From Aliamphritea spongicola (GTDB lineage Bacteria > Pseudomonadota > Gammaproteobacteria > Pseudomonadales > Balneatricaceae), in NCBI GenBank assembly GCA_024347235.1, contig AP025283.1:806001-870000 (forward strand): a stretch of 64,000 nucleotides of DNA, in the 5' to 3' direction. Shown piece by piece: positions 56,171 to 64,000 of the stretch; the first letter of the stretch is position 1; each line of letters opens with the position of its first letter. The position numbers and the translations under genes are program-made. The notes below the pieces were generated by a model, which searched no databases, was not told where the DNA came from, and was given only the letters and a program-made list of their open reading frames with translations.

Positions 56171-56698
56171 ATGAATGCTTCAGAGTTGGTTGTGGATAAC
56201 GAGATCGTGCTGGCATCTCTGCAGGAGAGTGATGCGGAAGTCCTATGGCAGCTTATCCGGGAGAACCGCCAGTATCTGGATAGGTATTTAGCCTGGGTAG
56301 CTGATGTTAACGACGTGTCGTCGACGGCGATGTTTATTCGCCAGCGTGTGGCAGTTCCGGGGCTGTTATCTGCCTGGTATAAAGTTTATGTTTCTGGGCA
56401 GTTGTGCGGAATTTTTGGCGCGAAATCGATTGTTGATGGCAGAGCTGAGCTGGGTTGCTTCATTGCTGAGAATAGTCAGGGTAAAGGTATTATAAACCGT
56501 TGCCTTATATATTTTTCAGATGTTCTGATCAGAGATTTCGGCGTTCAGGAAGTCGAGTGGCGTTGCCTGCCGGAAAATATTTCCAGTATCCGTGTTGCTG
56601 AGCGCTTTGGGGCGACTCTTCACGCAACAGAGATGTGTGAGGTTGCTGGCAGCAGCAAAGTGCAGGCATTAAGTGTTTATCGCAAAGCACTTGTGTAG
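56171..56698 (+). CDS. GNAT acetyltransferase, RimJ/RimL-like
   Basis: A 175-residue GNAT-fold N-acetyltransferase of the ribosomal-protein Ser/Ala acetylating type. It shows IREN-RQYLDRYLAWV near residue 30, then the acetyl-CoA loop region AELGCFIAENSQGKGIINRCL (QGKG for Q/R-x-x-G-x-G/A) and the C-terminal NISSIRVAERFGA. I use ATG 56171; GTG 56156 is in frame but less likely. Target unknown. Confidence 0.83.
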   Translation: MNASELVVDNEIVLASLQESDAEVLWQLIRENRQYLDRYLAWVADVNDVSSTAMFIRQRVAVPGLLSAWYKVYVSGQLCGIFGAKSIVDGRAELGCFIAENSQGKGIINRCLIYFSDVLIRDFGVQEVEWRCLPENISSIRVAERFGATLHATEMCEVAGSSKVQALSVYRKALV

Positions 56699-56700
56699 GC

Positions 56701-57488
56701 TTACTTCCGTGCGTCCAGATAACCGTAATAACCGGGCATGCGGGTACGGTATATTCTGTCCCGGTTTGCGGCGACCAGATCCCAAATAGACTCGGTTATC
56801 TGAGGGTTTTTCTCAGCAAACTGGTGGCTGAAAATTAAGTAATAATGTTTTTCTGCCAGAGGTAGCCGTGCTTTTTCAAATTTACTGGTTTGCTGTTTCT
56901 GGAGGTATGCATCAGCGATTGCTTCCTGGTCGACCACGCCTTCAACCCGTTTAGCTGCCAGCATTGAAAAGAGTTGAGAGGTACTTCGCCCTTCGACCAC
57001 TTCTATGCTTTTTTCTTAATGTCCGCAACGATAGAATAATTGAGTTTTGCCGCGAGACTGCCATTGAGTTGCTCGAAGTCAGAGCCATTCCAGTTAAGTT
57101 TGCTGCTTACAGGACGGTAGAGTACGTATGAAAGGGTGTCCATACGTCTCTCGGTATCAACCTTGCCATCCTTCATGGGAAATACACCAAATTCCCGTCG
57201 TGCTTCTTTGTAAGAAAATATAAATGCTGCGTCCAGATCGCCTCTTTTCAGGCTCTGTAACACACGTTGCCCGGGCATGCGCTGATAGTCGATGTTCAGT
57301 TGGAGTTCCTCGGAGACATAATTTATCAGGTCAACAGATATACCTGGAGGCGATGCAAGTGCTTCACCTTTACCAAGGAAATAGGGAAAGGAATCTACAT
57401 TGTTAAAGCCGATTCGCAGGTTTTCCTGTGCCGGGGCAAGTATTGGGCACAGTAAGCAGATCAGAAAGATGACTGACTGTTTAAGCAT
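56701..57488 (-). CDS. Periplasmic solute-binding protein, family 3-like (one frameshift)
   Basis: An exported binding protein with signal VIFLICLLCPILAPAQ, then LRIGFNNVDSFPYFLGKG and PPGISVDLINYVSEELQLNIDYQRMPGQRVLQSLKRGDLDAAFIFSYKEARREFG, typical of family 3 (amino-acid-like ligands). One A is missing in the run near 57010-57015; repair gives DIKKKSIEVVEGRSTSQLFSML and a 262-residue protein. No permease or ATPase lies next to it, so it may be an orphan sensor or binding protein. Confidence 0.8.
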
Positions 57489-57719
57489 TACTACCTCTTT
57501 ATGTTGAGAGGACTTACTTAAACTCTATCCCTGAGGTGTGAGATTTTTATTACGTTATAATTGTGACGCCAGAAGTATCCTATAACAGTTTTTAAATAAG
57601 CCTAATTGTTGATATCTCCTTTTGACTCTGTAGCCACTTCAGGCTTTAAAATTGCCCGGATTAATCTCTGGCCGGTGACATTTCAGCCGGACATCCGTGT
57701 ACTTTTAACGGGAAATATA

Positions 57720-58151
57720 ATGTCTCAAAATTCTGTTGAAATGCCGGGGTGGTGGTTTTTACTGCTGGCCTGGTTTATCGCGCTGATTGCATCACTCAGT
57801 GCTGTTTTTATTGGTGAAGTGATGGGGCAAATGCCATGTACGCTTTGCTGGTATCAGCGTATTGCGATGTTTCCTTTGGTGCTGATTCTGGGGCTGGGCA
57901 GTTTCAGATCTGACTTTAATGCTGTGATGTATGCATTGCCTTTGGTGGCTGTGGGTGCTGTATTTGCGTTTTATCATTCTCTGACTTATGCCGGTGTTAT
58001 TACCGGAGAGATTGTGCCCTGCGGGTCGGGCACGTCTTGCAGTGGCAGCTCTATGACAATATTCGGCTGGCTGCCGTTACCTTATCTAGCGTTGATCAGC
58101 TTTGTGGTCATTGCCTGCTTACTTTGTTTGGTTATCAGGAAGAATAAATAA
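57720..58151 (+). CDS. Disulphide bond formation protein DsbB/BdbC-like
   Basis: A 143-residue membrane protein with four helices, the quinone-linked oxidase that re-oxidises DsbA. The first Cys pair is in MGQMPCTLCWYQRIAM (CxxC plus the quinone-contacting Arg); the second is in EIVPCGSGTSCSGSS. ATG 57720 follows GGGA. It shares TAATG with the next gene, so the two are translated together. Confidence 0.92.
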   Translation: MSQNSVEMPGWWFLLLAWFIALIASLSAVFIGEVMGQMPCTLCWYQRIAMFPLVLILGLGSFRSDFNAVMYALPLVAVGAVFAFYHSLTYAGVITGEIVPCGSGTSCSGSSMTIFGWLPLPYLALISFVVIACLLCLVIRKNK

Positions 58152-58787
58152 TGAGCCGTTCCAAGATCGTCATCCTTGTTTCAGTATTGGCCTTATTGGT
58201 TTTTGTGGTTGCAGGTTATGTGTGGCAGCAAAATCAAATTAATTCAGCACAATCTGTTGCAGACACTGCATCGTTGGAGCGGCCTTACTCGCCTTCTTTC
58301 GGGCCTGCTAATGCCAAAGTAACGATTGTTGAATTCTTTGATCCGGCCTGTGAGGCTTGTCGTGCCTTTTATCCCTTCGTGAAGAGAATTATGGCTGAAT
58401 ATCCACAGGATGTGCGCCTTGTACTTCGGTATACCACATTTCACGAAGGCTCCGATGAGGTTGTCCGTATTTTAGAGGCGGCGCGTAAGCAGGATCTGTT
58501 TAAGCCGGTGCTTGAGGAGATTCTCAAGCGTCAGCCTGAGTGGGCTATACACGGCAGTCCTGATATCAGTAAGGCCTGGGCTGCAGCGGAGTTTGCTGGC
58601 CTGGATATTGCTCAGGCAGAAAAAGATGCGAATGCAATTACTGTGACGTCCTTGCTGAAGCAGGAAGCGGCGGATGTAAGAACGATGAAAGTTGAAAAAC
58701 GCCAACATTTTTGTGAATGGTAAAGCCTTGCCTAGCTTTGGTGCGCAGCAGCTCTATGATTTAGTCACTGCCGAAGTAAACCGGTAA
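58151..58787 (+). CDS. Membrane-anchored DsbA-like thioredoxin-fold oxidase (two frameshifts)
   Basis: Periplasmic thiol oxidase partner of the DsbB above. The N-terminal helix (IVILVSVLALLVFVVAGYV) is an anchor or signal. The active site is FDPACEACRAFYPFV (CEAC). The end breaks at the A run 58695-58699 and the T run 58708-58712; one base at each restores EKTPTFFVNGKALPSFG with the cis-Pro before Thr. The repaired 212-residue protein ends at 58787. It probably oxidises a subset of envelope proteins. Confidence 0.9.
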
Positions 58788-59134
58788 GTATTCGCGGCGC
58801 TGCCGGAATACACCGCCGGCAGTGCCTGTCATTATTGCGCCTGTGCCGAAAGAAAATGGTTATTTTATAGCTAGTTTTGGTATCATAGCGGCCTCTGATC
58901 GGGACGGCAGCCAGCCGTCATATCCAGAGCATGTTCTTCAGTACCGGATACCGGCTGCGAATGAATTTTAAATGCTGCTCCGGCCTTTATATGCCTGCCT
59001 TCCCCGTCGCCAATCAGAACCTTTATTACTCTTTTGAATACCGCCTGTGTTCCGTGAACATGGGCCGTAGCGTGTTTTCAGACAGTAATATGTAAACTTA
59101 CAGCTTAAGCCAAATACAACGCAGGTATTTATTG
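58788..59134. other. Long leader region before purE
   Basis: About 350 bases with no gene I can support. It holds a perfect six-pair hairpin (GACGGC-AGCCA-GCCGTC, 58903-58919). No PurR operator of the standard ACGCAAACGTTTGCGT form is visible. Confidence 0.45.
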
Positions 59135-59617
59135 ATGAGCAATGTGACAGTAAGCATCATTATGGGATCACAGTCCGACTGGCCGACCATGGAGCTGGCT
59201 ACTATACCCCTGAAAGAACTGGGGGTGGAATTTGAAACTCAGGTGGTTTCTGCTCACCGTACACCGGATCGTCTGCATCAGTTTGCCAGCGAAGCACATA
59301 CCCGTGGTATCCAGGTGATTATTGCCGGTGCAGGCGGTGCTGCTCATCTTGCGGGTATGGCTGCCGCAATGACGCACCTGCCGGTTATTGCTGTGCCGGT
59401 GGCAAGTAAATACATGAAAGGTATGGACAGCCTGATGTCTATGGTTCAGATGCCTAAAGGTGTTGCTGTTGCCTGTCAGGCGATTGGTGAAGCCGGCGGC
59501 TATAATGCTGGTCTGATGGCTGCTCAGATGCTTGCTCTGCAGGATGAAGCTCTGAGTGCACGTCTGCAGGCGTGGCGTAAGAATCAGACTGACAGTGTGC
59601 CACTGGAGGTATGTTAA
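59135..59617 (+). CDS. purE: N5-carboxyaminoimidazole ribonucleotide mutase
   Basis: Purine pathway enzyme moving the carboxyl group of N5-CAIR to make CAIR. Motifs are [20 protein letters not shown] and [13 protein letters not shown], with the catalytic His in SAHR. It has 160 residues, intact. ATG 59135 is used; the TTG just before it is also in frame. It overlaps purK by TAATG. Confidence 0.97.
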   Translation: MSNVTVSIIMGSQSDWPTMELATIPLKELGVEFETQVVSAHRTPDRLHQFASEAHTRGIQVIIAGAGGAAHLAGMAAAMTHLPVIAVPVASKYMKGMDSLMSMVQMPKGVAVACQAIGEAGGYNAGLMAAQMLALQDEALSARLQAWRKNQTDSVPLEVC

Positions 59618-60717
59618 TGCATATTGCAATTGTAGGCTGTGGACAGCTGGCGCGGATGATGGCGCTGGCAGGCTGGCCAATGGGTTACCGCTTTACGTTT
59701 CTGGCCGGTGCTGGTGAGAATACAACCTGTGTTAAAGGACTGGGCGACATCGTTGACCTGACCGATGATATGACAGGCAATTCACTGTTTACTGCGCTGG
59801 GTGGACCGGATGTGGTGACCGTTGAGCGTGAGCATGTTGATACAGCATTGCTGAAGACACTGGTACCGCACTGTGCAGTCTATCCTCAGCCAGAAGCAAT
59901 AGAAGTGTGTCAGCACCGTGGCCGTGAGAAAACCTTCCTGAATAATCTGGGGATTCCGACTGCGAATTTCCGCGTGGCGAACAGCGATGAAGAGCTGCAG
60001 GCTGCGATTGATGAAATGGGTACTCCGGTACTGATTAAGTCATGTGAAGAAGGCTACGATGGCCGGGGGCAGTGGCTGATCGAAAATCCACAGCAACTGA
60101 CTGACTTGCTGAACAGCGATACGGTTTTACCTGAAGTTGTTGTTGAAGGCTTTGTTAAGTTTGAGCGGGAAGTATCTCTGGTCGCAGCACGTTCACCAAA
60201 CGGTGATATCAACTGCTACCCGTTGGCAGAAAACCACCACAGTGGCGGTATTCTGCTGAGCTCTGTTGCTCCGGCTCCTGCGCTGACTGATGAAATGACC
60301 GCGCAGGCCAAAGAGATCGCTGATGCAATCTTCAACAAGCTTAATTATGTAGGTGTGCTGGCGATTGAATTATTTGTCAGCGATGGCAAGCTCATTGTGA
60401 ATGAGCTGGCGCCCCGTGTGCATAACAGCGGCCACTGGACTCAGATTGCAGGCATTTGTACACAGTTTGAAAATCATATGCGTGCGATTACTTCTGTTGG
60501 CCTGGGTACCACTGAGCCGACAGGTCATTCTGCCATGGTTAACCTGCTGGGTTGTGACCCAACCCCGGAAATGGTGGATATGAGTAATGTACAGCTGCAT
60601 AAGTACAATAAATCCCTGCGTCCGAACCGTAAGGTTGGCCATCTGAATCTGCGCCATAACAGCCTTGAAGAGCTGCAGCAGCAGGTTGAGAAGTTTAAGC
60701 AGGAACTCTACGGCTAA
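59617..60717 (+). CDS. purK: N5-carboxyaminoimidazole ribonucleotide synthase
   Basis: ATP-grasp enzyme joining bicarbonate to AIR, the step before PurE. Motifs are IAIVGCGQLARMMALAGW, TVEREHVDT, LIKSCEEGYDGRGQW (ATP-grasp), VVVEGFVKFEREVSLVAAR and NELAPRVHNSGHWT. It has 366 residues and is intact. I chose ATG 59617 since GGAGG at 59605-59609 fits it; ATG 59611 is too close to that site. Confidence 0.97.
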   Translation: MHIAIVGCGQLARMMALAGWPMGYRFTFLAGAGENTTCVKGLGDIVDLTDDMTGNSLFTALGGPDVVTVEREHVDTALLKTLVPHCAVYPQPEAIEVCQHRGREKTFLNNLGIPTANFRVANSDEELQAAIDEMGTPVLIKSCEEGYDGRGQWLIENPQQLTDLLNSDTVLPEVVVEGFVKFEREVSLVAARSPNGDINCYPLAENHHSGGILLSSVAPAPALTDEMTAQAKEIADAIFNKLNYVGVLAIELFVSDGKLIVNELAPRVHNSGHWTQIAGICTQFENHMRAITSVGLGTTEPTGHSAMVNLLGCDPTPEMVDMSNVQLHKYNKSLRPNRKVGHLNLRHNSLEELQQQVEKFKQELYG

Positions 60718-60744
60718 AAGCTATTCTGCTTTTCTATATAGAAG

Positions 60745-60779
60745 AGCCCGGTTGCTGATATCAGTGACCGGGCTTTTTA
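60745..60779 (+). terminator. Terminator after purEK
   Basis: The stem AGCCCGGT with ACCGGGCT encloses a self-complementary CTGATATCAG and is followed by TTTTT. Confidence 0.88.
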
Positions 60780-60943
60780 TTGCGCGGAATATCAGAAAAA
60801 TAGCAGGAAGGCTAAAAATTGGTGGTGATGCTGTTGCTGTGAATATATTGCAGGCAGCGAAAGTGTTGGTGAATTTTGAGTTATACCAGCTTCAGGGAGG
60901 GAGAAGTGAAGCTGGCGGTAAGATTGGCTTTGGTTCTGAGCGT

Positions 60944-61039
60944 TTATTCAGAATCAGTCGATTCGGTTTTATTGCCCTCGGTTTCTTTTTCAGTTGGTTT
61001 TTCGTCATTTTGTCCGTCACAGGAGCCACAGCAACCCAT
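60944..61039 (-). CDS. Tiny CCGSC-motif protein
   Basis: A 31-residue protein beginning MGCCGSCDG, then a very acidic and polar tail (EKPTEKETEGNKTESTDSE). AGAGG lies seven bases before the ATG. Small proteins with a CCGSC start occur in gammaproteobacteria; the vicinal cysteines could bind metal or undergo oxidation, but no function is shown. It is flanked by non-coding sequence, so it may have its own transcript. Confidence 0.55.
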   Translation of the reverse strand: MGCCGSCDGQNDEKPTEKETEGNKTESTDSE

Positions 61040-61238
61040 AATGTACCTCTGTTTTGTTAAGCAAATTTAGTGGTTAGAAATGTATCCTGCTGCTAGCTAA
61101 GAGTATTTGATATCCATCAATTCGCAGTTCAGTCATTTGGCAGAGTGATAAGCAGTATTCTGTTGTCGTGTTGGATGACAGTCTGAGAGATCTATAAATC
61201 TGTTAAGAGGTTTGATATCTAAGAGAGTAAGAGACGTT

Positions 61239-61507
61239 GACGGTGGTCCTCGGGGCTTAAACTCAGGTGCTTTGTGCCAACTTTTTATAAAGAATAAAGA
61301 GTGAGTCGGATGCTTTAAATCTAAGAATGAAAAAGTGATGGTGGGCCTTCCGGGACTCGGATTCAGGACCTGTGAGATCTATAAAGAGCGAGTCGGATGC
61401 TCTAAAAGAATGCGTATAAGATGGTGGGCCTTCCGGGGCTCGAGCCCAAGACCTGTGAGATCTATAAAGAGTGAGTCGGATGCTCAAAATCTAAGAGAGA
61501 AATAAAT
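61239..61507 (-). repeat. Three decayed tandem copies of tRNA-derived sequence
   Basis: Units start at 61239, 61337 and 61420, followed by the true tRNA at 61508, so the spacing is 98, 83 and 88 bases. On the plus strand each begins GATGGTGGGCCTTCCGGG (GACGGTGGTCCTCGGGG in the oldest), the reverse of the tRNA 3' acceptor and T-arm. It continues through ACTCRGG-like T-arm remains and ends GAGTCGGATGCT(C), the anticodon-stem part. The 5' half of the tRNA is missing and an AT-rich insert, often TGAGATCTATAAAGAG, replaces the anticodon region. In the direction of tRNA transcription these copies lie just after the tRNA. Confidence 0.85.
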
Positions 61508-61509
61508 GA

Positions 61510-61586
61510 TGGTGGGCCTTCCGGGACTCGAACCCAGGACCTGCCGATTATGAGTCGGATGCTCTAACCAACTGAGCTAAAGGCCC
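61510..61586 (-). tRNA. tRNA with CAT anticodon, probably tRNA-Ile2
   Basis: A 77-base tRNA, acceptor stem GGGCCTT with AAGGCCC, anticodon CAT in CTCATAA, T-arm GGTTCGAGTCC and an encoded CCA. CAT could mean elongator Met or Ile2 (lysidine-modified). C4-G69 and C5-G68 in the acceptor stem match the TilS identity pattern of Ile2 and differ from elongator tRNA-Met, so I favour Ile2. It lies between rpoD and the tRNA-derived repeats. Confidence 0.88.
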
Positions 61587-61649
61587 CCACAGGAGGGTGC
61601 CCATAATACCACAAGGTAAAATGGGCACAAGAGTTTGATTTAACTAGTT

Positions 61650-63480
61650 TTAATGATCGTCCAGGAAGCCACGCAGGTGGTCTGAACGGCTTGGGTGACG
61701 TAGCTTACGAAGGGCTTTTGCTTCGATCTGACGGATACGCTCACGGGTTACATCAAACTGCTTACCAACCTCTTCAAGGGTGTGGTCAGTGTTCATATTG
61801 ATACCGAAACGCATACGCAACACTTTGGCTTCACGGGCTGTCAGGCCGGCCAGAACTTCCTTGGTTGCTTCGCGCAGACCTTCGCCAGTCGCAGAATCAA
61901 CAGGGGAATCAATGGTTACGTCTTCAATGAAATCACCCAGGCTTGAATCTTCATCGTCGCCGATTGGGGTTTCCATTGAAATAGGTTCTTTGCGATTTTC
62001 AGAACCTTGCGGATCTTATCTTCAGGCATATCCATACGTTCAGCCAGTTCTTCAGGGGTAGGTTCACGACCCATTTCCTGCAGCATCTGACGTGAGATAC
62101 GGTTCAGCTTGTTGATGGTTTCGATCATGTGTACCGGGATACGGATGGTACGTGCCTGGTCAGCAATCGAACGGGTGATTGCCTGACGGATCCACCAGGT
62201 TGCGTATGTGGAGAATTTGTAACCGCGACGGTATTCAAACTTATCCACTGCTTTCATCAGGCCGATGTTACCTTCCTGAATCAGATCCAGGAACTGTAAG
62301 CCACGGTTGGTGTATTTCTTAGCGATTGAGATTACCAGACGCAGGTTGGCTTCAACCATTTCCTTTTTCGCGCGACGGGCACGTGCTTCACCGATAGACA
62401 TGCGACGGTTAACGTCTTTCATCTCATTCAGTGTCAGCTGGATGTCACCTTCAATCTGGATCAGTTTTTCTGTGCGCGCTTGAGTTCGATCTCATGGCGT
62501 TTCAGTGCAGGCGCATAGGCTGCATCTGAATTGATCAGGTTCTGAAGCCATTCAGTGTTGGTTTCATTGCCTGGGAATTCTTTAATAAACTGACGGCGCG
62601 GCATTTTTGCACGCTGGGTGCAAATCTGCATGATGGTACGCTCCTGACGGCGAATGCGGTCAATAGCGTCACGTACGTTATCAACCAGCATGTCGTAATA
62701 ACGCGGGGCCAGTTTAATCGGTGAAAACGCATCGGTCAGTTCGTTAAAAGCTTTCGCGGCAGCTTTGCTGTCACGGCCCTGACTTTCGGTTGCTTTCAGA
62801 TACGTGATGTAAGTGCTGCGTACCAGATCGAAGCGGCGTTTTGCTTCTTCCGGATCCGGTCCGCGCTCTTTCTCTTCGTCATCATCGTCTTCTTCTGATT
62901 CGTCATCATCTTCAGAATCGGTTTCAGCAACAGTCGAAGGTGCGGCAGTTGGGATTTCATTACCTTCATCCGGATCAATATACCCACTGAAGATATCGCT
63001 CAGGCGGCCTTCTTCTTCCAGGGTGGCATCGTAAGCACCCAGAATAGCTTCTACAGAGCCTGGGAACGCAGCCAGACCAGCCATGACTTCACGCAGGCCT
63101 TCTTCGATGCGTTTTGCGATTTCAATCTCGCCCTGGCGGGTCAGCAGTTCTACAGTACCCATTTCACGCATGTACATGCGGACCGGGTCAGTTGTACGGC
63201 CGGCATCTGATTCAACGGCAGCCAGTGCGGCAACGGCTTCATCGTCTGCTTCTTCTGCAGAATCGCCTTCGGTCATCAGCAGAGTTTCTGCATCAGGCGC
63301 TTCTTCGGTTACAGAAATGCCCATGTCGTTGATCATGCGAATGATGTCTTCGACTTGATCCGGATCGGCAATATCTTCTGGCAGGTGGTCATTGACTTCA
63401 GCGTAGGTAAGGTAGCCTTGTTCCTTACCGCGTGCGATCAGTTCCTTGAGGCGTGACTGCTGCTGGGAGGTGTCTGACAT
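61650..63480 (-). CDS. rpoD: RNA polymerase housekeeping sigma factor sigma-70 (two frameshifts)
   Basis: Primary sigma factor. Region 1.1 reads [29 protein letters not shown]; region 1.2 is [30 protein letters not shown]; an acidic non-conserved insert ([17 protein letters not shown]) follows. Region 2 is [57 protein letters not shown], and region 4 is [29 protein letters not shown]. Missing bases at 62465-62469 and 61989-61991 give three pieces; repair gives 610 residues, right for the family. RpoD is essential, so the breaks cannot be real. Confidence 0.98.
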
Positions 63481-63693
63481 AAGTGCCCTTCATGATGATG
63501 ACAGAGTGAAAAATTAGCCCGACATTATAGCGACAGACCGTTGTGATTACTACCGATATACTCGGTTGGATCGTATCAAAGTGGTTAAAAAGTTTACGAT
63601 TTTTGCTGTTTAATTCAGGTGTCAGAAATACTTTCTTAAAGTCTCTGATTAAGCATAGTAAATAGATGGGGTAATGCCCAATACTTCAAGGGC

Positions 63694-64000
63694 TTAGCGT
63701 CCGGATCTGCTCGAGTGTTGCTGCATTAAAAGCTGATTCAGACGTTGATTATCTTCGGCTGAGCGCTGTTTTAATGATTTCAGTTCATCGATTTGCTGAT
63801 CGATGCTGCGTTCTTGCAGACGTTGCAGAGAGTCACTGAGAACATTCTGGGCGCTGTCAGTATTCTGAATCGGCTCTAAATGGGAAATTTCGTTGAGTGT
63901 ATGCAAGTAGCCAGCGAGCTCAGAATCTGATTCCCAGTCAACAAACAACATTCCCAATGTTGCGTCAGGTGTCAGGCGAAGATATTCCACTAACCGATAC
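63694..64000 (-). CDS. dnaG: DNA primase DnaG, C-terminal end (cut by window edge)
   Basis: The frame is open to the window end (YRLVEYLRLTPDATLGMLFVDWE) and stops at 63694. The helical tail LQERSIDQQIDELKSLKQRSAEDNQRLNQLL matches the DnaB-binding C-terminal domain of DnaG. Its place just before rpoD agrees with the rpsU-dnaG-rpoD macromolecular synthesis operon. The rpoD start lies 213 bases further on, where rpoD promoters would sit. Confidence 0.85.
   Translation of the reverse strand, partial: YRLVEYLRLTPDATLGMLFVDWESDSELAGYLHTLNEISHLEPIQNTDSAQNVLSDSLQRLQERSIDQQIDELKSLKQRSAEDNQRLNQLLMQQHSSRSGR

Noticed and set aside
60665-61060. A 131-codon plus-strand frame after purK
   Set aside because: It crosses the purEK terminator, has no ribosome site and no family likeness; the minus-strand CCGSC frame is the better reading.
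61239-61507. CRISPR-like array beside the tRNA
   Set aside because: The units are degenerate, of unequal spacing and derived from the tRNA itself; there are no uniform spacers and no cas genes.

Overview
The window is a gammaproteobacterial chromosome segment, probably from a marine Oceanospirillales-type bacterium (Amphritea/Neptunomonas/Marinobacterium-like). That placement is an inference from protein style, the rRNA operon, the dnaG-rpoD order and the cd1-type denitrification genes; a 16S search would settle it. I see no prophage, insertion sequence or CRISPR array.

Layout. 1-4.85 kb: end of sfsA, two YeeE/YedE membrane genes, a small Rieske protein, a PBP1b-type mrcB and a small membrane protein. 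4.9-25.1 kb: a denitrification island in three parts. The nor part is norC-norB-ferredoxin membrane protein-norE-norF-norQ-norD. The haem d1 part is cysG, then nirE-nirC-nirF-nirDL-nirG-nirH-nirJ-nirN. The last part is nirS, a NirT/NapC fusion cytochrome and a Dnr-type regulator. Good FNR/Dnr boxes sit before norC, cysG and nirE, and weaker ones before nirS and dnr. Together these genes would reduce nitrite to NO (NirS) and NO to N2O (NorCB), make sirohaem and convert it to haem d1, and feed electrons through the fusion cytochrome. No nitrate or N2O reductase is present in the window.

25.1-37.4 kb: a TPR lipoprotein, an MBL-fold enzyme, a HAD phosphatase, a Na/Pi cotransporter, a four-gene dipeptide-type ABC transporter, a GcvA-like LysR regulator and a phosphodiesterase. 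37.6-39.6 kb: a bufferin-like RiPP cluster (MNIO/DUF692 enzyme, DUF2063 partner and a small Cys-containing precursor with a lipobox). 39.6-49.9 kb: housekeeping genes (hemL, thiE, a ClC channel, argC, erpA, anmK, an M23 peptidase and tyrS). 50-55.6 kb: one rRNA operon (16S, tRNA-Ala, 23S, 5S) with two promoters. 55.8-60.8 kb: ppiC, an acetyltransferase, a solute-binding protein, a DsbB/DsbA pair and purEK. 60.9-64 kb: a tiny CCGSC protein, a CAT-anticodon tRNA followed by decayed copies of its own sequence, rpoD and the end of dnaG.

A dominant feature of the sequence is that about 30 protein genes, including essential ones (rpoD, tyrS, norC), are broken by small frameshifts. Nearly all are repaired by adding one base (sometimes two), usually to a short homopolymer run. 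After repair the gene lengths become multiples of three and family motifs are restored. I read these as sequencing or assembly under-calls rather than pseudogenes, and I annotate each gene over its full repaired span.
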